Part shown: positions 50,601 through 62,000 of the stretch, piece after piece
Position numbering within the stretch: position 1 is the first letter of the stretch
Layout of the letters: each line of letters opens with the position of its first letter
Assembly: GCF_003651185.1 (NCBI RefSeq)
Contig: NZ_RCDC01000004.1
Span: 1,722,659-1,786,658 of the forward strand
DNA length: 64,000 nucleotides
Direction of reading: 5' to 3'
Source of the DNA: Stenotrophomonas rhizophila
Lineage (GTDB): Bacteria; Pseudomonadota; Gammaproteobacteria; Xanthomonadales; Xanthomonadaceae
Program-made: the position numbers and the translations under genes
Notes under the pieces: model-generated
What the model was told of the DNA's origin: nothing
The model's database searches: none
The model's input: only the letters and a program-made list of their open reading frames with translations

Positions 50601-51713
50601 ATGGCCGGGTGCGTGATGCCGGCTAGCCGTACCCCGCAGGAACCGGACGTAGGCGATGTAAGCGTCGCCGATGTGCTGGCCGCGCAGGCACGGCTGCGCC
50701 GCTTCCTGCCGCCCACGCCGCTGCATTACGCCGAGCGTTTCGGCGTGTGGCTGAAGCTGGAGAACCTGCAGCGCACCGGCTCCTACAAGGTGCGCGGTGC
50801 ATTGAACGCCCTGCTGGCCGGGCGTGAGCGCGGCGACGACCGCCCGGTCATCTGTGCCTCGGCCGGCAACCACGCTCAGGGCGTGGCGTGGGCCGCCTAC
50901 CGCTTGAACATTCCGGCGATCACGGTGATGCCGCACGGTGCACCGGCCACCAAGATCGCCGGGGTCGCCCACTGGGGCGCCACCGTACGCCAGCACGGCG
51001 AGAGCTACGACGAGGCCTACGCCTTCGCCCGTGCCCTGGCCGAACAGCACGGCTACCGCTTCCTGTCCGCCTTCGACGACCCGGACGTGATCGCCGGCCA
51101 AGGCACCTTGGGCATTGAGCTGGCCCCGCATGCGCCGGACGTGGTGATCGTGCCGATCGGTGGCGGTGGATTGGCGTCCGGCGTGGCGCTGGCGCTGAAA
51201 TCGCAGGGCGTGCGCATCGTCGGTGCACAGGTGGAGGGCGTCGATTCGATGGCCCGCGCCATCCGCGGCGACGTGCGTGAGATCGCCCCGGTCGCCACCC
51301 TGGCCGACGGCGTCAAGGTGAAGATTCCCGGTTTCCTGACCCGCAAGCTGTGCAGTGCACTGCTGGACGATGTGGTGATCGTGCGTGAAGCCGAGCTGCG
51401 CGAGACGCTGGTGCGGCTGGCGCTGGAAGAGCACGTCATCGCCGAAGGTGCCGGCGCGCTGGCACTGGCCGCCGGTCGCCGCGTCGCCGGCAAGCGCAAG
51501 TGCGCGGTGGTCTCCGGTGGCAACATCGATGCGCTGGTATTGGCCCAGCTGCTGGCCGACATCCGTCCCCGCCCCCCGCGCAAACCGCGCCGCCGCGCCA
51601 GCGAGCGAACACGCCCGCCCCTACCAACCGTGCTCGCGACATCCCCGATTTCCGCTTCGAATCCTACCTCTGCCATCCCATCCGACCTTGCCGTCGAGGA
51701 GACCTCCTGGTGA
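50601..51713 (+). CDS. ilvA: Threonine dehydratase, short form without ACT domain
   Basis: 370 residues from ATG 50601; ATG 50616 is also possible. Deaminates threonine to 2-oxobutanoate, the entry to isoleucine. Seen: [14 protein letters not shown] with the PLP lysine, [37 protein letters not shown], and the glycine loop [15 protein letters not shown]. The C-terminal ACT-like regulatory domain of biosynthetic IlvA is absent; instead a ~45-residue Pro/Arg/Ser-rich tail ends the protein. Position between ilvM and leuA supports the biosynthetic role. A small ORF (50498-50626) in another frame precedes it. Confidence 0.88.
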   Translation: MAGCVMPASRTPQEPDVGDVSVADVLAAQARLRRFLPPTPLHYAERFGVWLKLENLQRTGSYKVRGALNALLAGRERGDDRPVICASAGNHAQGVAWAAYRLNIPAITVMPHGAPATKIAGVAHWGATVRQHGESYDEAYAFARALAEQHGYRFLSAFDDPDVIAGQGTLGIELAPHAPDVVIVPIGGGGLASGVALALKSQGVRIVGAQVEGVDSMARAIRGDVREIAPVATLADGVKVKIPGFLTRKLCSALLDDVVIVREAELRETLVRLALEEHVIAEGAGALALAAGRRVAGKRKCAVVSGGNIDALVLAQLLADIRPRPPRKPRRRASERTRPPLPTVLATSPISASNPTSAIPSDLAVEETSW

Positions 51714-53263
51714 CCATGCCCAACTCCCCCCGAATCAGAATTTTCGACACCACCCTGCGCGACGGCGAGCAATCGCCCGGCTGCAGCATGAGCCCGCAGC
51801 AGAAGCTGGTGATGGCCCGCGCACTGGACGAACTGGGCGTGGATGTCATGGAAACCGGCTTCCCGGCCAGCTCCCAGTCCGACCGCGAAGCGATGGCGAT
51901 GATCGCCCGCGAAGTGCGACGCCCGACCCTGGCCGTGCTGTCGCGCTGCCTGGCCGCCGATATCGAAACCTCGGCCAAGGCGCTGGAGGCCGCGGCGAAC
52001 CCGCGCCTGCATGTGTTCCTGTCGACCAGCCCGCTGCACCGCGAGCACAAGCTGCGCATGACCCGCGAGCAGGTACTGGAGTCGGTACACAAGCACGTCA
52101 GCCTGGCCCGCAGCTACGTGGGCGATGTGGAGTTCTCCGCTGAAGATGCCACGCGTACCGAGGAAGACTTCCTGATCGAGGTCGCCCGCGTGGCCGTGGC
52201 CGCCGGCGCTACCACCATCAACCTGCCCGACACCGTGGGCTTCACCACGCCGGAAGAGATCCGCGGCATGTTCCAGCGCGTGATCGCCGGCGTGCCGGAC
52301 AGCGACCGCATCATCTTCAGCGCGCACTGCCACAACGATCTGGGCCTGGCCGTGGCCAACTCGCTGGCTGCCATCGAAGGCGGCGCGCGTCAGGTCGAAT
52401 GCACCGTCAACGGGATCGGCGAGCGCGCGGGCAACTGCTCGCTGGAAGAAATCGCGATGGTGCTGAAGGTCCGCAATGCCTTCTACGACGAAGACACGCG
52501 CATCAACACCCCGCGCATCGTGGCCACCTCGCAGCTGCTGCAGCGCCTGGTCGGCATGCCGGTCCAGCGCAACAAGGCGATCGTCGGCGCCAACGCCTTC
52601 GCCCACGAGTCGGGCATCCACCAGCACGGCATGCTGCGCCACCGCGGCACCTACGAAATCATGCGCCCGGAAGACGTGGGCTGGGAGTCCTCGCAGATGG
52701 TGCTGGGCCGCCACAGTGGCCGCGCCGCGGTCGAACAACGCCTGCGTGCGCTGGGCTTCTTCCTGTACGAGGAGGAACTGAAACACGTTTTTGAACAGTT
52801 CAAGGCGCTGTGCGAACAGCAGCGCGTGGTCACCGACGCCGACCTGCAGACCCTGATGCAGGGCAGCGCGACCCAGAACGGCTATCGCCTGGCCTCGATG
52901 ACCATCAGCGATGTGGGCAGCCGCGCCAACGCGCTGGTCGAGCTGTCCGATCCGGAGGGCAACCGCGTTGCCGAGACGGCGCAGGGCGATGGTCCGGTCG
53001 ATGCACTGTTCGGCGCATTGTCGGCCGCCACCGGCGTGCAGTTGATGCTGGACAGCTACCACGTGCACAGTGTGGGCATCGGCGCCGATGCGCGCGGCGA
53101 AGCCAACCTGAGCGTACGCCACGAGGGTGTGGAGTACGAAGGCACCGGCACCAGCCGCGACATCATCGAAGCCTCCGCACTGGCGTGGCTGGAGGTGGCC
53201 AACCGTCTGCTGCGCCAGCGCAATGCGACGGCCGAGCAGCCCGCGACCACCGCCGCGGCCTGA
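51710..53263 (+). CDS. leuA: 2-Isopropylmalate synthase
   Basis: 517 residues from GTG 51710, which overlaps the ilvA stop by 4 bp (GTGA) and has GGAG about eight bases upstream; ATG 51716 is the alternative. It condenses acetyl-CoA with 2-ketoisovalerate, the first leucine-specific step. Seen: [49 protein letters not shown] and [18 protein letters not shown]. The C-terminal ~130 residues are the LeuA dimer allosteric domain (leucine site), with [17 protein letters not shown]. Confidence 0.96.
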   Translation: MTMPNSPRIRIFDTTLRDGEQSPGCSMSPQQKLVMARALDELGVDVMETGFPASSQSDREAMAMIAREVRRPTLAVLSRCLAADIETSAKALEAAANPRLHVFLSTSPLHREHKLRMTREQVLESVHKHVSLARSYVGDVEFSAEDATRTEEDFLIEVARVAVAAGATTINLPDTVGFTTPEEIRGMFQRVIAGVPDSDRIIFSAHCHNDLGLAVANSLAAIEGGARQVECTVNGIGERAGNCSLEEIAMVLKVRNAFYDEDTRINTPRIVATSQLLQRLVGMPVQRNKAIVGANAFAHESGIHQHGMLRHRGTYEIMRPEDVGWESSQMVLGRHSGRAAVEQRLRALGFFLYEEELKHVFEQFKALCEQQRVVTDADLQTLMQGSATQNGYRLASMTISDVGSRANALVELSDPEGNRVAETAQGDGPVDALFGALSAATGVQLMLDSYHVHSVGIGADARGEANLSVRHEGVEYEGTGTSRDIIEASALAWLEVANRLLRQRNATAEQPATTAAA

Positions 53264-53303
53264 GCACCCCATTACGTATCCCGAACTGCAGCAAGGCCAG
53301 TCC

Positions 53304-54725
53304 ATGACCCCAGCTCCCCGCACCCTGTACGACAAACTGTGGGATGCCCACGTCGTCGTTCCCGAGACCGACAGCGCGCCCGCCGTGCTGTACATCGACC
53401 TGCACCTGATCCACGAAGTGACCTCGCCGCAGGCCTTCACCGAACTGCGCGAGCGCGGCCTCTCCCCGCGCCGACCGGACCGGACCAAGGCCACGATGGA
53501 TCACTCCACCCCCACCCTGCCAGCCGGCGCCGACGGCAAGCTGCCCTATGCCAGCGCCGCCTCCGAAGCCCAGGTGGCGATGCTGGCCGACAACTGCGCC
53601 ACGCACGGCATCGAGCTGTTCGACCTGCAGTCGGCCAGCCGCGGCATCGTGCACGTGATCGCCCCCGAACAGGGCTTCACCCAGCCGGGCATGACCATCG
53701 TCTGTGGCGACAGCCACACCTCCACGCATGGTGCATTTGGCGCGCTGGCCTTCGGTATCGGCACCAGCGAGGTCGGCCATGTGCTGGCCACGCAGTGCCT
53801 GCTGCAGCGTAAAGCCAGAACGATGGCGATCACCGTCGATGGCGCGCTGGCCCAGGGTGTCGGCGCCAAGGACGTGGTGCTGCACATCATCGGCGTGATC
53901 GGCGTCAACGGCGGTACCGGTCATGTGCTGGAGTTCCGTGGCAGCGCGATCGACGCGATGGACATGGAGCAGCGCATGACGTTGTGCAACATGTCCATCG
54001 AAGCCGGGGCACGTGCCGGCATGGTCGCCCCCGACCAGATCACCTTCGACTGGGTGGCCGCCACCCCGCGTGGTCCCAAGGGCGCTGACTTCGATGCTGC
54101 CGTGGCCGCGTGGTCGCAGCTGCGCAGCGATGAAGGTGCGCGCTTCGATGTCGAGGTCCACATCGAGGCCGCCGACATCCGTCCCACCCTGACCTGGGGC
54201 ACCCACCCCGGCACCGCCATCGCCGTAGACCAGCCGATCCCGGCGGCCAACGACGCGGCCGCGCAGAAGGGCCTGGACTACATGCACTTCCATGCCGGGC
54301 AGACCCTGGCCGGCACCCCGGTGGATGTGGTGTTCGTCGGTTCCTGCACCAACGGCCGCCTGAGCGACATGCGCGAAGTGGCGCAGGTGCTGCAGGGCCG
54401 CCGCGTCGCCCCGAGCGTGCGCATGCTGGTGGTGCCGGGCTCGGAAATCGTCAAGCGCCAGGCCGAAGCCGAAGGCATCGATGTGGTGGTGCGCGCGGCC
54501 GGTGCCGAATGGCGCGAGCCGGGCTGCTCGATGTGCATTGCCATGAACGGCGATCTGGTCGCGCCGGGGCAACTGGCGGTCAGCACCAGCAACCGCAATT
54601 TCGAAGGCCGCCAAGGCCCCGGTTCACGCACCCTGCTGGCCTCGCCGATGACGGCCGCCTGGGCGGCGGTGAACGGCCGCGTGGCCGACCCACGCGAACT
54701 GTATGCCACGCTGGAGGTGGCCTGA
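53304..54725 (+). CDS. leuC: 3-Isopropylmalate dehydratase, large subunit
   Basis: 473 residues from ATG 53304. Aconitase-type [4Fe-4S] enzyme that isomerises isopropylmalate with LeuD. Cluster Cys are in [11 protein letters not shown] and the [11 protein letters not shown] pair; other blocks are [34 protein letters not shown] and [16 protein letters not shown]. The stop overlaps the leuD start by one base (TGATG). It is 40 bases after leuA. Confidence 0.96.
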   Translation: MTPAPRTLYDKLWDAHVVVPETDSAPAVLYIDLHLIHEVTSPQAFTELRERGLSPRRPDRTKATMDHSTPTLPAGADGKLPYASAASEAQVAMLADNCATHGIELFDLQSASRGIVHVIAPEQGFTQPGMTIVCGDSHTSTHGAFGALAFGIGTSEVGHVLATQCLLQRKARTMAITVDGALAQGVGAKDVVLHIIGVIGVNGGTGHVLEFRGSAIDAMDMEQRMTLCNMSIEAGARAGMVAPDQITFDWVAATPRGPKGADFDAAVAAWSQLRSDEGARFDVEVHIEAADIRPTLTWGTHPGTAIAVDQPIPAANDAAAQKGLDYMHFHAGQTLAGTPVDVVFVGSCTNGRLSDMREVAQVLQGRRVAPSVRMLVVPGSEIVKRQAEAEGIDVVVRAAGAEWREPGCSMCIAMNGDLVAPGQLAVSTSNRNFEGRQGPGSRTLLASPMTAAWAAVNGRVADPRELYATLEVA

Positions 54726-55303
54726 TGAGCGGCTTCCGTACCCTGACCTCGACCAGCGTGGTGCTGCGCGAGACCAACATCGACACCGACCAGATCATTC
54801 CGGCGCGCTTTCTGTCCACCACCGAGCGCGTCGGCCTCGGCAAGCACGCCTTCAATGATTGGCGCTGGCAGAGCGAGGGCGTACCAAACCCGGCGTTCGC
54901 CTTCAACCAGCCGCACAACGCCGGCCGCAGCATCCTGCTGGCCGGCCGCAACTTCGGCTGCGGCTCCTCGCGTGAGCATGCGCCGTGGGCCCTGACCGAC
55001 CTGGGCCTGCGCGCCATCGTCAGCAGCGAGATCGCCGATATCTTCCGCGGCAACTCGCTGAAGAACGGTCTGCTGCCGATCGTGCTGGACGAAGCCGATG
55101 TGCAGACGCTGATGCAGCGCCCGGATGACGCATTGACCATCGATGTAGCCGCGCGCGAACTGCGCACCCCCGATGGGCGCGTGTATGCCTTCCCGCTGGA
55201 CGGCTTCTCACAGACCTGCCTGCTGGAAGGCGTGGACCAATTGGGGTATCTGTTGGGCCGTACCCCTGACATTGAACGTTACGAGAGTGAACATGCACGC
55301 TGA
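54725..55303 (+). CDS. leuD: 3-Isopropylmalate dehydratase, small subunit
   Basis: 192 residues. The swivel domain partner of LeuC. Seen: VVLRETNIDTDQIIPARFL and the substrate-binding NFGCGSSREHAPWALTDLG, then EIADIFRGNSLKNGLLPIVL. It overlaps both neighbours (leuC by 1 bp and leuB by 11 bp), so translation is tightly coupled in the operon. Confidence 0.96.
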   Translation: MSGFRTLTSTSVVLRETNIDTDQIIPARFLSTTERVGLGKHAFNDWRWQSEGVPNPAFAFNQPHNAGRSILLAGRNFGCGSSREHAPWALTDLGLRAIVSSEIADIFRGNSLKNGLLPIVLDEADVQTLMQRPDDALTIDVAARELRTPDGRVYAFPLDGFSQTCLLEGVDQLGYLLGRTPDIERYESEHAR

Positions 55304-56354
55304 GATTGTCGTATTGCCGGGTGACGGCATCGGTCCGGAAGTCGCCGCTGCCGCCGTGGCGGTGCTGGAGGCCGTCGCCACCCGTTTCGGGCACAGCTTC
55401 GGGTTCCAGGAACACGACATCGGTGGCATCGCCATCGATCGCCACGGCGAGCCGCTGCCGGCCGTCACGCTGGACGCCTGCCGCAAGGCAGACGCCATCC
55501 TGCTCGGTGCGGTCGGCGGGCCGAAGTGGTCCGACCCGAATGCCAAGGTCCGCCCGGAGCAGGGCCTGCTGGCAATCCGCAAGGCGCTGGGGCTGTATGC
55601 CAATCTGCGCCCGGTGCGCACGCATGCGGCCGCGCTCGGTGCCTCGCCGATCAAGGCCGAGCTGCTGGAGGGCGTGGACTTCGTGGTCGTGCGTGAGCTG
55701 ACCGGCGGCATCTACTTCGGTGAGAAGACCCGCACTGCCGATACCGCCAGCGACCTGTGCAGCTACAGCGTGGGCGAGATCGAGCGCGTCATGCGCAGCG
55801 CATTCCGGCTGGCACAGACCCGCCGCGGCAAGGTCACCTCGGTGGACAAGGCCAACGTGCTGGAGACCTCACGCCTGTGGCGTGATGTCGCTGCGCGGAT
55901 CGGCCGCGAGGAATTCCCGGACATCGCCTTGGAGCACCAGCTGGTCGATTCGATGGCCATGCACCTGCTGGCCAAGCCGCGCGAGTACGACGTGATCGTG
56001 ACCGAGAACATGTTCGGCGACATCCTCACCGACGAAGCCTCGATGCTGGCCGGCTCGCTCGGCCTGCTGCCGTCGGCCTCGCTGGGCGAGCCGGGTGCGG
56101 TCGGCATCTACGAGCCGATCCACGGCTCGGCGCCGGACATCGCCGGCAAGGGCATCGCCAATCCGTACGCCACGATCTTCAGCGCCGCGATGCTGCTGCG
56201 GCATTCACTGGGGCTGGACGACGAGGCTGCTACGGTCGAGGCAGCGGTGTATGCCGTGCTGGATGACGGCGTGTTCACCGCCGACCTTGCAGCCAAGGGT
56301 TTCGCGGTGAGTACCGCCGCAGCGACCGACGCGGTCCTTGCCAAGCTGCAATGA
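55293..56354 (+). CDS. leuB: 3-Isopropylmalate dehydrogenase
   Basis: 353 residues. NAD-dependent oxidative decarboxylation of 3-isopropylmalate. Seen: LPGDGIGPEVAAAAVAVLE, RPEQGLLAIRKALGLYANLR, VVRELTGGIYFGEK, SVDKANVLETSRLWR, the metal ligands in TENMFGDILTDEASMLAGS, and HGSAPDIAGKGIANPYATI. It ends the operon; a hairpin (56364-56383) follows. Confidence 0.96.
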   Translation: MHAEIVVLPGDGIGPEVAAAAVAVLEAVATRFGHSFGFQEHDIGGIAIDRHGEPLPAVTLDACRKADAILLGAVGGPKWSDPNAKVRPEQGLLAIRKALGLYANLRPVRTHAAALGASPIKAELLEGVDFVVVRELTGGIYFGEKTRTADTASDLCSYSVGEIERVMRSAFRLAQTRRGKVTSVDKANVLETSRLWRDVAARIGREEFPDIALEHQLVDSMAMHLLAKPREYDVIVTENMFGDILTDEASMLAGSLGLLPSASLGEPGAVGIYEPIHGSAPDIAGKGIANPYATIFSAAMLLRHSLGLDDEAATVEAAVYAVLDDGVFTADLAAKGFAVSTAAATDAVLAKLQ

Positions 56355-56363
56355 TCGCAAAGG

Positions 56364-56383
56364 ACGCGGCCTGAGGGCCGCGT
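56364..56383 (+). terminator. Hairpin after leuB
   Basis: An 8-bp stem ACGCGGCC/GGCCGCGT (56364-56371 with 56376-56383), loop TGAG, ten bases after the leuB stop. The tail TCCTGTATTT is only weakly T-rich. It probably ends the ilv-leu transcript. Confidence 0.55.
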
Positions 56384-56464
56384 TCCTGTATTTACATCCC
56401 GCACGGCCTCCCTGTCCCGTCGGTCACGCCGCTGCCAGCGGCCGGCCCCCAACAAGGAAAGCCC

Positions 56465-57808
56465 TTGAATCATCGTTCCTCAGACGACTTTCTCAACCAC
56501 GTGGCCCAGCGTGATCCGCATCAGCCGGAATTCCTGCAGGCCGTGAAAGAAGTGATCCAGAGCCTGTGGCCGTTCCTGCAGCGTCACCCCCGCTACCTGG
56601 AACACGGCCTGCTGGAGCGTCTGGTAGAGCCGGAGCGGGTGATCCAGTTCCGCGTGGCCTGGGCCGATGACGCCGGCAAGACCCATGTGAACCGCGGCTG
56701 GCGCGTACAGCACAGCTCGGCGATCGGCCCGTTCAAGGGCGGCATGCGCTTTCATCCGTCGGTCAACCAATCGATCCTGAAGTTCCTGGCGTTCGAGCAG
56801 ACCCTGAAGAACGCGCTGACCACCCTGCCGATGGGCGGTGGCAAGGGCGGCTCGGATTTCAATCCCAAGGGCCGCAGCGACACCGAGGTGATGCGCTTCT
56901 GCCAGGCGCTGATGCTTGAACTCCATCGCCACCTGGGCGCAGACACCGACGTACCGGCTGGCGATATCGGCGTGGGCGCGCGCGAGGTCGGCTACATGGC
57001 CGGCATGATGAAGAAGCTCACCAACAATGCCGCCTGCGTGTTCACCGGCAAAGGCCTGTCCTACGGTGGCAGCCTGATGCGTCCGGAAGCGACCGGCTTC
57101 GGTACGGTCTACTTCGTCGAGCAGATGCTGCACCACGCGCGGCGCGATACGGATGGCGCGAAGGTGTTGATTTCCGGCGCTGGCAACGTGGCCCAGCATG
57201 CCGCGATCAAAGCCATCGAACTCGGCGCGAAAGTACTCACGCTCTCCGATTCGGGCGGTACCCTGTACGCGCGCGGGGGCTTCGATGAGGAGGCGCTGCA
57301 GGAGGTGATGGACCTGCGCAACGAGCGCCGTGGTTGCCTGTCCGAACTGGCCGATGACGCACGCTTCGAGTACCTGGACGGCAAGCGCCCCTGGCACATC
57401 CCTGCCGAGATCGCCCTGCCCTGTGCCACCCAGAACGAGCTGGACGAAGACGATGCCCGCGCCCTGGTCGACAACGGGGTGCTGTGCGTGGCCGAAGGCG
57501 CCAACATGCCATCGACACTCGAGGCCATGGAGGTCTTCCTCAAGGCGGGCACCCTGTATGCGCCGGGCAAGGCCAGCAACGCCGGCGGCGTGGCCACCTC
57601 GGGGCTGGAAATGAGCCAGAACGCGCAGCGCCTGTCGTGGCATCACGCCGATGTCGATGAGCGTCTGCACGGGATCATGAAGGACATCCATGCCAACTGC
57701 GTGCGCCACGGCAAGCGCGCCGATGGCAGCGTGAACTACGTGGATGGCGCCAATATCGCCGGCTTCGTCAAGGTGGCCGATGCGATGCTGGCGCAGGGCG
57801 TTTACTGA
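56465..57808 (+). CDS. gdhA: NADP-type glutamate dehydrogenase
   Basis: 447 residues from a TTG at 56465 with AAGGAAA upstream. It aminates 2-oxoglutarate to glutamate. Seen: QFRVAWADDAGKTHVNRGWR, SSAIGPFKGGMRFHPSV, the catalytic LPMGGGKGGSDFNPKGRSD, DVPAGDIGVGAREVGYMAG, GLSYGGSLMRPEATGFG, and the dinucleotide loop SGAGNVAQHAAIKA. A length of about 450 and the NPKGRSD block are those of the hexameric biosynthetic enzyme. It lies 110 bases after leuB, beyond a terminator, so transcription is likely separate. The glutamate it makes serves branched-chain transaminase. Confidence 0.96.
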   Translation: MNHRSSDDFLNHVAQRDPHQPEFLQAVKEVIQSLWPFLQRHPRYLEHGLLERLVEPERVIQFRVAWADDAGKTHVNRGWRVQHSSAIGPFKGGMRFHPSVNQSILKFLAFEQTLKNALTTLPMGGGKGGSDFNPKGRSDTEVMRFCQALMLELHRHLGADTDVPAGDIGVGAREVGYMAGMMKKLTNNAACVFTGKGLSYGGSLMRPEATGFGTVYFVEQMLHHARRDTDGAKVLISGAGNVAQHAAIKAIELGAKVLTLSDSGGTLYARGGFDEEALQEVMDLRNERRGCLSELADDARFEYLDGKRPWHIPAEIALPCATQNELDEDDARALVDNGVLCVAEGANMPSTLEAMEVFLKAGTLYAPGKASNAGGVATSGLEMSQNAQRLSWHHADVDERLHGIMKDIHANCVRHGKRADGSVNYVDGANIAGFVKVADAMLAQGVY

Positions 57809-57876
57809 GGGCAGGTGGGTGAAGCGGTGCAGCGGTGTTCATCCGCTGCGCCCTGCAGCATTTCCCGCCGCAGCGG

Positions 57877-58920
57877 TCAATGCGCCGAGCGGACCTCGCT
57901 CGTCATGCACCCAGCCAGCACGGCGCCGCCATCGGTGGATATCACGCTGAATGCCTGCACGCGCGTGTATCCGGACGACGCCTCCCGGGATGCTTCGCGC
58001 ATCCAATGCCCTTCCGCCTGACGATCCGCCGCGCCCAGGCCAATGGCATCGAGCACCGCCTTCAGCCGCGCATCGCCCATGTCGGCTGCGAGATAGCCGC
58101 CATACGCGAGGACGAGCGACGTCGCAGCCAAGCCCTTCAACGCCGCCGGCTGCTCCAGGGTGATGACCATGACCGGCATCTCCTGGCCATCGGCAAGGTA
58201 CTCATGCTCGGCCACCGCGCGGACATTGTCCGGCCATGCGAGCGGCGACAGTTCCGACACACGCTCCCACAGGTTGGCGATGCGCTGCATGGCAGCGTCG
58301 TCAGCCCGACATTCGAGCGCGGCGCCAACATCACTTGCCGTGGCCGTCTCGCGCAATCGCGGTGGAACACGCGCCTCGCGCATCGGACCGGGGTAGTCAC
58401 ATCCCACCCGATAGCCCTCACCATCGCTGCTCACCACGATGGCGCCCGGCGATGACGCATCGCCGGATGCCTCTGGTGGCGACCAGACCTGGAACGGCTC
58501 ACGCAACGTATTCGACCGGTGCCGAAGTCCGTTCTCGCCAACGATGCGCGCACGCTGCCCTGCATCGATGGGGATCGAGAAGCCCATGTCATCCGCCACC
58601 ACGCGGTGCGTTGTGATGCCGTGTGCCGTCAACGTCACCGGCATGTCGATGAGGGTCGTCGCGTGCTCCTCGTCACCGCTGCGCGTGAAGCTCCAGCCCT
58701 TCAGATGGGCCGGTCGTTCCTGCGGTGTGCCATACCGTGCGCCACGCAACGCGGTCGTCACCGCCTGCATCGTTGCCGGTGAGGCACGGCACTCCAGCAG
58801 CTCGACGAGATCGCGCTGGAAACTGGCAGCGGGGTTCGCCTGCGCTGGCAACGCGGAAACCATCAGCAGAACGATCGCCGCCGCAGTGGCGAACCGAGAA
58901 GAGGAACGTGAAGACATCAT
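57877..58920 (-). CDS. Secreted protein with two tandem copies of an unrecognised domain
   Basis: 347 residues from the first of two adjacent ATGs (58920; the other is 58917). Signal peptide ~1-30 (FATAAAIVLLMVSALPAQA). The mature chain repeats itself: LLECRASPATMQAVTTAL and a TLIDMPVTLTAHGITTHRVV block in the first half, ALECRADDAAMQRIANL and MVITLEQPAALKGLAATSLV in the second. Four Cys: one in each of ECRAS and ECRAD, GCDYPGP, and the C-terminal LAGCMT. I do not recognise a named domain. It is a single-gene unit between gdhA and the RND operon. Confidence 0.7.
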   Translation of the reverse strand: MMSSRSSSRFATAAAIVLLMVSALPAQANPAASFQRDLVELLECRASPATMQAVTTALRGARYGTPQERPAHLKGWSFTRSGDEEHATTLIDMPVTLTAHGITTHRVVADDMGFSIPIDAGQRARIVGENGLRHRSNTLREPFQVWSPPEASGDASSPGAIVVSSDGEGYRVGCDYPGPMREARVPPRLRETATASDVGAALECRADDAAMQRIANLWERVSELSPLAWPDNVRAVAEHEYLADGQEMPVMVITLEQPAALKGLAATSLVLAYGGYLAADMGDARLKAVLDAIGLGAADRQAEGHWMREASREASSGYTRVQAFSVISTDGGAVLAGCMTSEVRSAH

Positions 58921-59000
58921 GCGCGACCGAAGAAATCCGGTGTGCATTGTGCGCTTGCAGGCACCGCAAAGACGACAGGCATTCGCGTCGCACTGAAAGC

Positions 59001-59027
59001 ATGAAGCCGGCCATCGGCCGGCTTCAT
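59001..59027. terminator. Terminator after the RND efflux operon
   Basis: A perfect 12-bp stem (59001-59012 with 59016-59027) with an ATC loop lies 7 bases past the RND stop on the minus strand. The minus-strand tail is GCTTTCAG. The AAGCCGGCC core also resembles a repeat arm, so it may have double origin. Confidence 0.6.
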
Positions 59028-59033
59028 CGTCCC

Positions 59034-62000
59034 TCAGCCTTCGCTGGTCTTGGCCTCGTCCGGCTTCACCCGGAACCACGCCGCATACAGTGCCGGCAGG
59101 AACACCAGGGTCAGCACGGTACCGACGATCAGGCCGCCCATGATCGAGATCGCCATCGAGCCGTAGAACGCACTGCGCGACAGCGGGATCATCGCCAGCA
59201 CCGCCGCCAGCGCGGTCAGCACGATCGGGCGGAAGCGGCGCACGGTGGCATCGATGATCGCGTGCCAGCGGTCATGCCCGGCGTCGATATCCTGCTGGAT
59301 CTGATCGATCAGGATCACCGAGTTGCGCATGATCATGCCGGCCAGCGCGATCGTCCCCAGCAACGCCACGAAGCCGAACGGCGCGCGGAACAGCAGCAGG
59401 AACAGGGTCGCGCCGATGATGCCCAGCGGTGCGGTGACCAGCACCATCGCCGCACGCGAGAAGCTGCGCAGCTGCAGCATCAGCAAGGTGGCCACCACGA
59501 TCAGGAACAGCGGCATGCCGGCCTTGATCGAATCCTGGCCACGGGTGGAATCCTCCACCGTACCGCCGGTTTCCAGCAGGTAGCCGGACGGCAGCTCGGC
59601 ACGGATGCCCTCCAGCGTCGGCAGGATCTGCTGCACCACGTCCAGCGGCTGCTTCGCGTCGGCAATGTCGGCGCGCACGGTCACCGTCGGCAGGCGGTTG
59701 CGGTGCCAGATGATGCCGTCCTCGAACACGTACTCCAGGCGCGCCACCTGCGACAGCGTCACCGAGGTCCCGCTGGCGGTCGGAATGGCCAGGCTGCCCA
59801 GCATGTCCAGCCGCACACGTTCGTTGTCCGGGCCACGCAGCAGCATCTCGATCAGGCGGTTGCCCTCCCGATAGGTGCTCACGCTCATGCCCGACAACGA
59901 CGTGCCCAGCAGCTGGCTCACCTGCGCGCTGCTCACACCCAGTGCGCGTGCACGGTCCTGGTCGATCACCAGCCGCACCACTTTGCTCGGCTCGCTCCAA
60001 TCCAGGTTGACGTTCATCACGTGCGGGTTTGCGCGCACCTTGGCTTCCACCTGCCGTGCGATGGCCTGCACCTGCTCGATGTGCTCGCCGGAGATGCGCA
60101 TCTGCACCGGGTAGCCGACCGGCGGGCCGTTCTCCAGACGGGTCACGCGCATCTGCACGTCCGGGAACTGCGGAATCACGTCCTTGAGCAGCCAGTCGCG
60201 GGTCGCCTCACGTGCGGTGGCGTTCTCGGTCAGCACCACGAACTGCGAGAAGTTGGTGGCCGGCAGCTGCTGGTCCAACGGCAGGTAGAAGCGCGGCGAG
60301 CCGGTGCCCACGTAGGCCACGTAATTGCTGATGCCTTCGCGGTCCTTGAGCAGCTTTTCCAGCTTGGTCGCCTGCGCCTGGGTGGCCTGCAACGAGGCAC
60401 CCTCGGCCAGTTCGATGTCCACCATCAGTTCCGGGCGGGTCGAATCCGGGAAGAACTGCTGGGGCACGAAGCGGAAGATCAGCAGCGAGAACACGAACAG
60501 CGCGGCCGTGGCGGCGATCACCCACCAGCGATGGCGCAGGCAGACATCCAGGAAACGGCGGAAGCGCACGTAGAACGGACGCTGATACGGATCATGGTCG
60601 TGCGCATGCACCTTCGGCGCGATCCAGCGCGCGAACGCGGGATGGCGGTCGGCCCACTGCAGGCGGCGGGCATGCCAGCGCCCTGCCAGGCTGTCCGGCT
60701 TGGGCGGCTGCGGGTTGAACAGGTCCGGCAACATCTTGTCGCCCAGGTACGGGATGAACAGCACCGCGGCGATCCACGACACCACCAGCGCGATGGTCAC
60801 CACCTGGAACAGCGAGCGGGTGTATTCGCCGGTACTGGAAGCGGCCGTGGCGATCGGCAGGAAGCCGGCCGCGGTGATCAGCGTGCCGGTCAGCATCGGG
60901 AACGCGGTCGACTCCCACGCGAAGCTGGCCGCGCGCAGGCGGTCGTAGCCCTGCTCCATCTTGGTGGCCATCATCTCCACCGCGATGATCGCATCGTCCA
61001 CCAGCAGGCCCAGCGCCAGCACCAGCGCGCCGAGGGAAATCTTGTGCAGGCCGATGCCGAAGTAATGCATGACGAAGAAGGTCATCGCCAGCACCAGCGG
61101 AATGGTCACACCCACCACCAGGCCGGTGCGCAGGCCGAGCGAGAAGAAGCTCACCAGCAGCACGATCACCACCGCTTCAGTGAGCACCTGCACGAACTCG
61201 CCGACGGACTCCTCCACCGCATGCGGCTGGTCGGAGACCTTGCGCAGCTGCATGCCAGCCGGCAGCGTTTTCTGCAGGCGTTCGAATTCGGCATCCAGGG
61301 TACTGCCCAGCTTGAGGATGTCGCCGCCGTCTTTCATCGCCACGGCGATGCCGATCGCGTCTTCGCCCATGAAGCGCATCTTCGGCGACGCCGGATCGGC
61401 AAAACCACGTTTGATCTCGGCAATGTCGCTCAGGTGCACGGTGCGGTCGCCGGCCTGGATCGGGAAGCTGCGGATGTCCTCCACGCTCTTGAACTGGCCG
61501 GTGACGCGCAGCTGCACCCGGTCGGTCGGGGTTTCAAAGAAGCTGGTGGCGGCAATGGCATTCTGGTCGGCCAATGCCTGCTGCACCTGCTGCAGCGACA
61601 CGCCCAGCGTGGCCAGCTTGGTGTTGGACAGCTCGATCCAGACCTTCTCGTCCTGCAGGCCTTCCAGCTCGATCTTGCCGACATCCGGCACGCGCTGCAG
61701 TTCCAGCTGGATGCGGTCGGCGTAATCGCGCATCACCGCGTAGTCGAAGCCTTGGCCGGTCAAGGCGTAGATGTTGCCGAAGGTATCGCCAAACTCGTCG
61801 TTGAAGAACGGGCCGACGATTTCGCGCGGCAGGGTCGGCTTGATGTCGCCCACGCGCTTGCGCACCTGGTACCACAGGTCGGGAATCGCCTTGGAGCGCA
61901 GGCTGTCGCGCGCCACGAAGATCACCTGCGATTCGCCCGGGCGCGAGTAGGAGCGGATGAACTCGTACTGCCCGGTGTTCAGCAGTGCCTTTTCGATCGG

